33,970 nt of DNA from Chrysochromulina parva (lineage: Eukaryota; Haptophyta; Prymnesiales; Chrysochromulinaceae), in the NCBI GenBank assembly GCA_002887195.1, contig PJAB01000214.1, forward strand, positions 1-33,970. Direction: 5' to 3'. Within the stretch, counting starts at the first letter, position 1; the number at the start of each line of letters is the position of its first letter. Shown in pieces: positions 27,462-33,970 of the stretch. The translations under genes were made by a program, and so were the position numbers. Under the pieces are notes generated by a model. That model was not told the origin of the DNA. It did not search any database and was given only the letters and a program-made list of their open reading frames with translations.

Positions 27462-29855
27462 TCACTGGAGGCCGAGCGTATGAACGCCCGGAGTCGCAGC
27501 ACGTCGTGAGAAGGCCGCATTTGCATGTGCCTGTGCCTGTGTGGAAGGGATGCATGCTGTGGCAATCGAAGAGTGTCGATACAAGGCGCGAGCGCCAGCG
27601 CTGCTTGGTCGCTTGGCAGCGGAACCGGCAGATGCAGGCACAGGCCGCATGCGTACGGCGGAGGAGACGCCGATCGTTGGGGCCGCTGTGTCCGGTCGCT
27701 CGCGCGAGTACTCCTCCTTCTCTAGTACCCACTCCTGCACGACGCCCGTTGCGGCGCCTCGGTACAGCCGTCCGTCCGTGCCGCCCAGTGCGAAGTGTTC
27801 GCTCACGGTTCGGCTCTGCAGACGGAGGCGAGTGCTCTCAGCCTCCGCGTCCATCGGAGCCGGGGCAGCCGCCTCAGGGAAAGCCTCTCGTGACGCGCCC
27901 AGTCGCGCGTTGAGCTGCTGGGACGGTAGCGGAGGCGGCGGCCGTGGCGCCGTGGCTTGATGCAGAAGCTTGTGAACCTCTGCTAGAAGCTCCTCCCGGA
28001 GTGCTGTCCACTCGGATCGATTGAGCTTCGGCCGCAGTGCGGCTTCAAGCCATGCTTCATCGAGACTTCCCACAGTTCCGTCAGACCCATGGACGCCATG
28101 ACCACTGCCCCTGCGATCGACGCCGAGCGACGAGCCACGCAACGCCTCTACGGTGGTCTCAAGGGCTTGGCAGCGGCGTTCCAGCAGCAACCTCGCGTCC
28201 GCAGCCAGGCCAGCGGCACTCTCGCCTCGCGCCGCCACTGCTGAGGTTGCAGCTGCCGCGGCCCGGCTCGCTGCACGGCCTTCTTGAGCCGCCATCGCCA
28301 CAGCTTGAGACAACTCTTCCACTTTTAAGTTGGTTTCGTCGACTCTCGAGCTCATCTTGAGGAGTTGGGCCTTGAGGTCGACCACGGCTTCAGATGCGCC
28401 CTCCACCCGAGGTTCGGGAGCCGCCCGCTCATCCTTGGACCGCCGCTGGGCGTGGGCTTGCGCGGCCTCGAGCCACTCCACTCGGGCCTCGAGACGTTCA
28501 AGCTTCACCTGGGTGGCCGCGGCTTCCTGAGCACTGGCGGCGGCGGCTTCCTTGGCGGCGGCGGCTTCGTGACGAGCTGCCGCTACTGCCGCCTTTGCCG
28601 CCGCCGCTTCGGCTGCGCGCTCGGCCGCCGATTCACTCGACATCCAGGGCGGCAACGCTTTCTGGATCGCGTCAGTCACTCGACCGACAAGGCTCGCCTC
28701 GAGCTGCCGGCCCAGCATGCTCGTCCCCTCACCTGATGAGGGAGGCAATCAGCATGCACTCAGAGAGGCACTCAGGCCCAGCATGCTCGTCCCCTCACCT
28801 GATGAGGGAGGCAATCAGCATGCACTCAGAGAGGCACTCAGGCCCAGCATGTTCGTCCCCTCACCTGATGAGGGAGGCAATCAACATGCACTCAGGCCCA
28901 GCATGCTCATCCCCTCACGTTGGGAGTGCTCAAGCGCCTTCTCGAGCGCCTTGAGGTGCTCTGCCAGCTCGAGCAGCCTCGCCTCGGCACGCGCCTCCAC
29001 GCTCTTTTGGCGGGCCTCCACCGCATCACAACGCGCCGCCGCACTGCTCGCTGTGGCAGAGCCCGTCGCCACGGGAGCCTTCGCCGCGATGGATGTGGCC
29101 GCCCCTATCGCCGTTTGAGTCGCCGCCTTCGTAGCGGCTTGGAGGCAGGCCTCCTCGATGGCCTGGGTGCGTAAGGCGAGCTGGGTCTGCACTTGGGCCT
29201 CCACTCGCGACAGTAACGTCTCAAGCGCCGCGTGCAGCTCCCTCGACTCCCTCGTCCCCTCAGATGCAACCAGCTCCACCCGCGCCCGCATCGCCGCAAC
29301 AGCGGCCGCACTGCCCTCGGCGGCGCTCGCGGCGCTCGTCGCTGTGACCGTCGCGTTGGCAGTGCGGGACTCGAGGCTCGCCATGCGCGCCTCCAGCTGC
29401 TCTAAGGCGGTCTGCGATGACGCTGTCATTGCAGACGAGCCCACGGTTGGCGGCTCGCGGTGCTTCGGCGGCGGGGCGTGCAGAGGCGGGGGCTCCCGAT
29501 ACTTTTCGCTCCCGCCGCCGCCGCTAGTCCTGCCGCCGCAAGTACTCCTGCCACCAACGCCACTCTCAAGGGCGGATAGACGATTCGCAGTTGCCTCAGC
29601 AGCGACGTGCTGCTGCTGTGCAAGCCGATGGAACTCCGCCTGCAATGCTGCAATCTGTGCGAGCGCTGCAGCTGCCGTGGGCTGAGCTTCTTGCCGTTGT
29701 GCTGCGCTTTCCATCTTGCGAAGTGTCTCCTCGACGCTACGTGCGCGCGTCTTCTCCTTTTGCAGTTCCCGAAGCACTGAGTTGAGCAACGCCTCGACCT
29801 TTTCCACCGTCACCTTGTCGGAGGGTTGTATTTTGTGCTCCTTCAAGACTTGCAT
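27462..29855 (-). CDS. Ala-rich coiled-coil protein with a repeat-built intron
   Basis: Two exons (29855-28919 and 28732-27462) give 735 residues. Translation starts at the ATG at 29855 (MQVLKEHKIQPSDKV). The protein is rich in Ala, Glu, Gln and Arg with heptad-like stretches through most of its length, a Gly/Ser/Pro-rich break (about residues 110-145), a more structured segment (LDEAWLEAALRPKLNRSEW) and a Ser/Arg/Ala tail. No enzymatic motif was seen. A cytoskeletal, basal-body or scaffold role is possible but not shown. The exons are joined across a 186-nt intron at a Arg codon (SQ-R-EGTSMLGRQ); without splicing the upstream frame stops 10 codons later at a TGA. Exon ends share sequence with the intron repeats. 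It diverges from the Tim9-like gene by about 250 bases. Confidence 0.7.
28711..28918. repeat. 66-base tandem repeat, about three and a half copies
   Basis: The junctions recur at 28732, 28798, 28864 and 28918, giving periods of 66, 66 and 54. The shorter unit lacks a 12-base internal duplication (GAGAGGCACTCA). The first 20 or so bases of the unit match the exon sequence on both sides, encoding S-M-L-G. Confidence 0.9.
28733..28918 (-). other. 186-nt intron made of three tandem mini-intron units
   Basis: On the minus strand the intron starts C|GTGAGG at 28918 and ends CCTCCCTCATCAG at 28733. It consists of units of 54, 66 and 66 nt. Each unit begins GTGAGGGG, carries a branch-point-like TGCTGAT or TGTTGAT and a pyrimidine tract, and ends CATCAG. 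Every unit contains an in-frame TGA, so splicing is needed for a full protein. Any one, two or all three units could in principle be spliced as an intron. Confidence 0.75.
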
Positions 29856-30104
29856 TTCGCGTGCTTCTCTGCGCCAAACACCTGCTGAGCGTACTCTCTT
29901 CGGCCACGCTGGCAACCCCACGATCAGCAGCCAGCAGCGCGGCAGCGGACCCCCCGCGGAGTTGCGAACGGGCGTTTCTGTGCGACCTCACACACCTTTT
30001 TGTCGAGAAGTCAGGTGTGTGCGTTCGAACGTCACACCGAGGGCGTGAACGCGCGCGGCGATTCGGGAACTCTTGAGTTCTCCCGGGCCCCGTGGCCCAT
30101 TGCG
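29856..30104. promoter_or_regulatory. Divergent promoter region, coiled-coil gene and Tim9-like gene
   Basis: About 250 bases separate the two divergent start codons. It is GC-rich without an evident TATA box. The role is inferred from gene orientation. Confidence 0.4.
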
Positions 30105-30470
30105 ATGCCACTCCACGACGGCTCTCCGCTTCCGCCGCCCGCGCCGCCAGCACCTTTGCCCCCATCAGCCGCAGTTGTCAACCACCTCCGAGCCGTCGAG
30201 TCTGCCCAACGCAGACGTGCCTTGTTGCACGTCAACGAGGTTGCCGACCGTTGCTTTCGTGAGTGCGTCACGGACTTTGGCTTCACCAAGTGCGCACACT
30301 TGCCTCGGACCAGCGTTCGCCACCCCCGCTCACAGCCTCAACGACTCGCGACTAATCGCAGATATCTTCGCACATCAGAGGAGCGGTGCCTGCAGACTTG
30401 CGTCGAGAAATTTCTGCTTGTGTCTGGTGGGTCCAGCGCAGCATACGCACAGAGTCTGGCGGCCCCGTGA
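30105..30470 (+). CDS. TIM9: Tim9-like mitochondrial intermembrane-space chaperone
   Basis: Two exons (30105-30289 and 30362-30470) give 97 residues, the usual size of a tiny Tim. The twin CX3C motifs are CFREC (Cys50/Cys54) and CLQTC (Cys71/Cys75), separated by 16 residues after splicing, as in the family; unspliced, the gap is 40. The context, ECVTDF before and SEERCLQTCVEKFLLVS around the second motif, is that of Tim9 rather than Tim8, Tim10 or Tim13. Such proteins form hexamers (Tim9-Tim10) that carry hydrophobic carrier precursors across the intermembrane space, and the Cys form two disulfides after import by Mia40. A Pro-rich N-terminus (PLPPPAPPAPLPPSA) is unusual. The start is the ATG at 30105; the upstream frame lacks an earlier ATG. 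Confidence 0.85.
   Translation: MPLHDGSPLPPPAPPAPLPPSAAVVNHLRAVESAQRRRALLHVNEVADRCFRECVTDFGFTKCAHLPRTSVRHPRSQPQRLATNRRYLRTSEERCLQTCVEKFLLVSGGSSAAYAQSLAAP
30290..30361 (+). other. 72-nt GT-AG intron in the Tim9-like gene
   Basis: The donor AA|GTGCGC at 30290 and acceptor ATCGCAG at 30361 are in phase 2, and the join gives FTKYLRTSEERC. The length is a multiple of three and the frame stays open through it, so only the twin-CX3C spacing reveals it. A branch-point-like ACTAAT lies just before the acceptor. No direct repeat flanks it. Confidence 0.8.
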
Positions 30471-30823
30471 CGATGCGGCGCACATGCGGTGGCGCTTGGA
30501 GCGCTGTTCGCTGTATTGAAGCTTGAACGATGGGCAGTTGTCAGGCTATAGTCATCCGAAAAGAGAGAACACCGAGAGACCTGAACGCGACAGCTATTAT
30601 TTAAGCAGCTTTTTCCTTTTAATAACCTTATAATAACCGTTTTTGCGTCTTTTATAATGTGTGCGTCACTGGATATCCTCACAATCACACATGCACTGAC
30701 TCCCTCATCGCAGTTTGGTTAAGAGGCCCCTGGCACATTAGCTCACCTAGGCTCACCACGCTGTCGTGTGACGTGAACGAGGCCCACCCTCTCACACCCG
30801 CGCCGCGAAGCGCGAAAGCGCGT
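30471..30823. other. Intergenic region between convergent genes
   Basis: An AT-rich stretch (30593-30660, with TTATTTAAG and TTAATAACC) stands out and probably carries 3' end signals of the Tim9-like gene (+) and/or class I aldolase gene (-). No gene was seen. Confidence 0.5.
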
Positions 30824-32005
30824 CTAGTAGACGTAGTTCTTGACGAAGAGCGACTGCTCAATGGAAGGCTGCGAGCCGGGCTTGTACTTGCCGAGCGAGG
30901 CCTCCGAGTTGGCCTTGGCGCGCGCGTACAACTGGTCCTGCGCCGCCTTGTAGTTCTCCTTCTTGCCGCCCCACACCTTGATGCACGACGACTGGAGAGC
31001 GCGCGAGAAGGAGAAGGTGAGCGCCCACGCGCCCTTGCGCGGGAGCTTGTTGATCTCGTTCAGGTAGATCGACGAGTCCTCCTCGGAGATGCCGCCCGAG
31101 AGGAAGGTGACGCCGACCATCGCCGGGGGCAGGCAGCGGTCGAGGGTCTGCACGGTCATCTTGGCGATGGTGGTCGGGTCCGACTTGTCCTTGGCATCGA
31201 CACCCGGGACGGTCATGGAGGGCTTCAGCAGGGAGCCCTCGAGGAGCACGCCGTTGTCCTGGAGCTTCGCGTACACGGTCGTGAGCACACGCTCCTGGAT
31301 GCGAGCGGTCGTGGCAAGGTCGTGGTCGCCGTCGATGAGGATCTCAGGCTCGACGATCGGGACGAGGCCAGACTCCTGGCAGATGCGCGCGTAGCGAGCG
31401 AGGTCCTGCGCGGCCACCTCGATCGCGAGGTCGGTCGGGCAGCCGTTCGGCACGTCGATCTTGAGGCCCGTGCGCCACTTGGCGAAGCGCGCGCCCTGCG
31501 CGTAGTACTTCGGCGCACGCTCAGCGAGGGTGTCGAGGCCGGTGCACCAGGTCTCGCCCGGGCCGCCGCCAACGAGGGGCTTGAGGCCGACGTCGACCTT
31601 GATGCCCGGGATGATGCCGTTTGCGTTCAGCACATCGACGAACGGCTTGCCATTCGGGTCGTTCTGGAAGAGCGTCTCCTCGTACAGGATGGCGCCCGAG
31701 ATGAACTCGCCAAGGCCAGCCGTGGTGAAGAGAAGGTTGCGCCAGGCGCAGCGATTCGCCTCGGTGTTCTCCATGCCGTTCGCCTCCAGACGCTTGCCAA
31801 CGGTGCCCGTGGACTCGTCGCAGGCGAGCAGGCCCTTGCCCTTGGCAACCATGGCGTTCGCCGTCTTGCGGAGCTCAGCAGTGTACTTGCCATCGTAGAT
31901 CGCCGCCGCGTTGGGGGTGGCCATCATGTTGACGGCCACGCGGTTGAACGAGATCGGGTGCATGCCCGCAGTGAAGGAGAGAGAGCCTGAAACGAGGGTA
32001 AGCAT
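30824..32005 (-). CDS. FBA: Class I fructose-bisphosphate aldolase
   Basis: A 393-residue metal-independent aldolase that cleaves fructose 1,6-bisphosphate to dihydroxyacetone phosphate and glyceraldehyde 3-phosphate via a Schiff base. Motifs: GKGLLACDESTGTVGKRL, PGIKVDVGL, ARFAKWRTGLKID, VPIVEPEIL, LEGSLLKPSM (Schiff-base Lys261, equivalent to Lys229 of muscle aldolase), FLSGGISEEDSS, and a C-terminal Tyr in KNYVY, which the family uses in catalysis. The protein is about 30 residues longer at the N-terminus than the animal enzyme. That stretch (MLTLVSGSLSFTAGMHPISF) could be an organelle-targeting sequence, with a Phe after a hydrophobic start as in complex plastids, but this is weak. The codons are strongly biased to G/C in third positions, suggesting high expression. 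It is head to head with class II aldolase. Confidence 0.95.
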   Translation of the reverse strand: MLTLVSGSLSFTAGMHPISFNRVAVNMMATPNAAAIYDGKYTAELRKTANAMVAKGKGLLACDESTGTVGKRLEANGMENTEANRCAWRNLLFTTAGLGEFISGAILYEETLFQNDPNGKPFVDVLNANGIIPGIKVDVGLKPLVGGGPGETWCTGLDTLAERAPKYYAQGARFAKWRTGLKIDVPNGCPTDLAIEVAAQDLARYARICQESGLVPIVEPEILIDGDHDLATTARIQERVLTTVYAKLQDNGVLLEGSLLKPSMTVPGVDAKDKSDPTTIAKMTVQTLDRCLPPAMVGVTFLSGGISEEDSSIYLNEINKLPRKGAWALTFSFSRALQSSCIKVWGGKKENYKAAQDQLYARAKANSEASLGKYKPGSQPSIEQSLFVKNYVY

Positions 32006-32442
32006 GGTATCGAGACACGGCGGAGTGCGAGATCGGGGATTCAGAAGGATCTCAGTACGAGATCGAGTTTTTTTCGATTTTCATTGTGAAGCTCCTCATA
32101 TATACATCGCGCCTCACCGCTCACCGTCCACCGCCCACCTTTGTTTCCACACTCCTTAACTTTTCATGCGGCCCAGAAAGATTCTGCTCTCGGGAATCGA
32201 GATTTTCCGCCGCGGAATCGATGCTCTCTTTCGTCATCTCCGGGCTGGCGCTCAATGTGGTGCGCGCCTGCCCCTCTGCATCGCCTGAAATTGTTTGCAC
32301 ATTCACGACCGCCGTTGCCTGGCATAGCGCTGGCTGCTGTGACGCGTTTGCCAGCACATGCGCCGTCCTTATGGTAAGCTCCGACGGTGAGCGCTGCGTA
32401 TGTTGCCTGCTGTGCACGCAGGGCCGTGCTGGCCCCATCAGC
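32006..32442. promoter_or_regulatory. Shared upstream region of the two aldolase genes
   Basis: Both aldolase genes are transcribed away from this region. A TATA-like ATATATAC lies at 32098-32105. A strong splice donor (ATG|GTAAGC at 32374) followed by acceptors at 32421 and 32441 suggests a short intron in the leader of the class II gene. The frame of that gene is open from an ATG at 32221, so part of this region may code for an N-terminal targeting extension. Confidence 0.45.
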
Positions 32443-33546
32443 ATGCAGGTGAAGACCATCACTCCCCTCCCGACTTCGGTCAAGCCCGGTGTCGTGACTG
32501 GAAAGGCTCTTACCGACCTGCTTGAGCACGCCAAAACGAATGGCTATGCGATCCCAGCTGTGAATGTCGTCTCGTCGTGCTCCATCAGCGGCTGCCTCGA
32601 GGCGGCCAAGAAGTGCGGTGGCCCCATGATCATTCAGTTCTCGCGCGGCGGCGGCCAGTTCTACGCTGGCAAAACTGCGGACAACACGAACGATGCTGCG
32701 AGCATCGCCGGCTGCATTGCGGGCGCCCTGCATGTGCGCGAGGTCGCCAAGCTGTACGGCGTGCCAGTCATCCTGCACACCGACCACTGCATGCGTGAGT
32801 GGCTGCCGTGGTTTGACGGCCTGATCGAGGCCAACGAGGCGTACTTCAAAACCCACGGCGAGCCGCTCTTCTCGTCGCACATGCTCGACCTGTCCGAGGA
32901 GCCCCTCGAGGAGAACATTGAGACGTGCAAAAAGTACCTCGAGCGCATGAGCAAGGTGAACCTGCTGCTCGAGATGGAGCTCGGCGTGACCGGCGGCGAG
33001 GAGGACGGCGTCAACAACGAGGGCGTCGACGCGTCGCGCCTCTACACGCAGCCCGACGAGGTGTGGCAGGTGTACAAGGCGCTCTCGGCCGTGCCCAACG
33101 GTCAGTTCACCATTGCCGCCGCCTTCGGCAACGTGCACGGCGTGTACGCTGGCAAGATCGACCTGCAGCCCGTAATCCTCCACAACTCGCAGAAGTACAT
33201 CTCGGAGAAGCTGGGGGGCGCCAACAAGAAGCCGGCCTTCTTCGTCTTCCACGGCGGCTCGGGCTCGTCCCGAGAGGACATCCGCTACGCCATCGAGGCC
33301 GGCACGATCAAGATGAACATCGACACGGACACGCAGTGGTCGTTCTGGGATGGCATTCGCCAGTACGAGGCCAAGAACCGCGACTACCTGCAGGGCCAGA
33401 TCGGCAACCCCGAGGGCGCGACCAAGCCGAACAAGAAGTACTACGACCCGCGCATGTCCCTTCGCGCCGCTGAGCAGTCAATGGCCAAGCGTCTCGGCGA
33501 GGCCATGGCGGACCTTAACTGCGTCAACGTCCTCGGCGCCAATTAA
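32443..33546 (+). CDS. FBA: Class II (metal-dependent) fructose-bisphosphate aldolase
   Basis: A 367-residue enzyme of the E. coli FbaA type, which cleaves fructose 1,6-bisphosphate with a Zn2+ ion. Motifs: AIPAVNVVSS, IIQFSRGGGQF, VILHTDHC (catalytic Asp114, metal ligand His115), ELGVTGGEEDGV (metal-site Glu region, about 179), FGNVHGVY (His232) and FHGGSGSS (His270). The two later His align with E. coli His226 and His264 with the same offset. The ATG at 32443 gives a start only eight residues longer than the bacterial enzyme, hence the choice. The frame is open to an ATG at 32221 whose hydrophobic start (MLSFVISGLALNVV) could be a signal for plastid import. A possible intron at 32374 makes this uncertain. 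G/C-biased third positions suggest high expression. Cytosolic or plastid location is undecided. Confidence 0.93.
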   Translation: MQVKTITPLPTSVKPGVVTGKALTDLLEHAKTNGYAIPAVNVVSSCSISGCLEAAKKCGGPMIIQFSRGGGQFYAGKTADNTNDAASIAGCIAGALHVREVAKLYGVPVILHTDHCMREWLPWFDGLIEANEAYFKTHGEPLFSSHMLDLSEEPLEENIETCKKYLERMSKVNLLLEMELGVTGGEEDGVNNEGVDASRLYTQPDEVWQVYKALSAVPNGQFTIAAAFGNVHGVYAGKIDLQPVILHNSQKYISEKLGGANKKPAFFVFHGGSGSSREDIRYAIEAGTIKMNIDTDTQWSFWDGIRQYEAKNRDYLQGQIGNPEGATKPNKKYYDPRMSLRAAEQSMAKRLGEAMADLNCVNVLGAN

Positions 33547-33970
33547 GCGCGTACAGAACTCGGATTATGACAAAAGCGGTCCGGCTAATCCCGGAGCAAC
33601 AATTTATAATGGTAGCCTCTGAGCTATTTCTTTTTTGGTTTCGTCGATAATCATAATAGAATCGAGAATTACTAACGCCCCCGCCCGAGACGTGGACGTG
33701 TTGCACGCCGGTGTGAAACGAGATCCGACAAAATTTTCGAACTCCCGCAATGCGGGCGACCCCACTCGACTTTTCTCGCGGCCGCGCCGCGTTCAGATGC
33801 GTGAGTCCCATTGAAGGTGAGCGTCCCGGACCTTGACGACTCATCCTTCTCCCCACTCTTCTGCACAACGCCTTCAGCTGCCTCGCATGCACCGTATCCT
33901 CGAAGTCCTGTGGCAACACGGCGGCCTCGCTGTCCACTCTTTCCGGAGTGGCCGCAGTGGAGTGCTTGCT
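33547..33970. other. Downstream flank of class II aldolase
   Basis: It holds the 3' region of the aldolase gene. An AT-rich patch at 33600-33675 may contain its 3' end signals. An ATG at 33887 opens a + strand frame (MHRILEVLWQHGG) that runs off the window end and might be the first codons of another gene; nothing else supports it. Confidence 0.35.

Noticed and set aside
30659..31990. A long + strand frame opposite class I aldolase
   Set aside because: It mirrors the aldolase codons, has no recognisable domain, and its length follows from the strong G/C codon bias of the real gene.
32164..33252. A 362-codon minus-strand frame opposite class II aldolase
   Set aside because: Same reason: it is a shadow of a certain gene, with low-complexity Val/Leu/His-rich content.
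33524..33937. Minus-strand frame at the right end as a gene
   Set aside because: It overlaps the end of class II aldolase, has mixed composition and no domain.

Overview
The window is a GC-rich, gene-dense piece of nuclear DNA from a eukaryote, most likely a unicellular alga with a plastid of secondary origin (a haptophyte or a similar chromist is my best guess, not proven). The eukaryotic reading rests on a tiny-Tim mitochondrial import chaperone, a Tousled-like kinase, an FKBP/SCI1-like nuclear protein, type I and type II membrane proteins, and short spliceosomal introns. There is no operon layout and no sign of ribosome binding sites. I count 15 protein genes, most without introns, on both strands. 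I found no rRNA, tRNA, CRISPR array or transposase gene.

Left part (1-12.5 kb): a sterol-desaturase/fatty-acid-hydroxylase family membrane enzyme (+), a very large parallel beta-helix protein (-), a large secreted or membrane-anchored protein of unknown function (-), and a probable mitochondrial ATP-grasp-like protein (+) with one 219-nt intron. The last two diverge from a control region that holds a duplicated sequence block and GC/CAG microsatellites.

Middle part (13.4-27.1 kb): a giant three-domain gene (-) that joins a GT8 glycosyltransferase, a sulfotransferase-like domain and a C-terminal glycosidase-like domain. It is followed by an FKBP prolyl isomerase with a Lys-rich linker and an SCI1-like tail (+), a TPR co-chaperone-like protein (-), a Tousled-like kinase (-), a divergent pair of single-pass membrane proteins, and a small coiled-coil protein (-).

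Right part (27.4-34 kb): an Ala-rich coiled-coil protein (-) split by an intron made of tandem repeats, a Tim9-like gene (+) with a 72-nt intron between its two CX3C motifs, and a head-to-head pair of the two unrelated fructose-bisphosphate aldolases, class I (-) and class II (+).

The most unusual signal is that three of five intron candidates are bounded by direct repeats of the neighbouring coding sequence, at 28733-28918, 17405-17558 and 15170-15247. In each, removing exactly one or more repeat periods restores or keeps the reading frame, and the ends look like splice sites. This fits intron birth by tandem duplication of exon sequence. The 28.8 kb case is a run of three units, each of which begins GTGAGG and ends CAG and so looks like a complete mini-intron.
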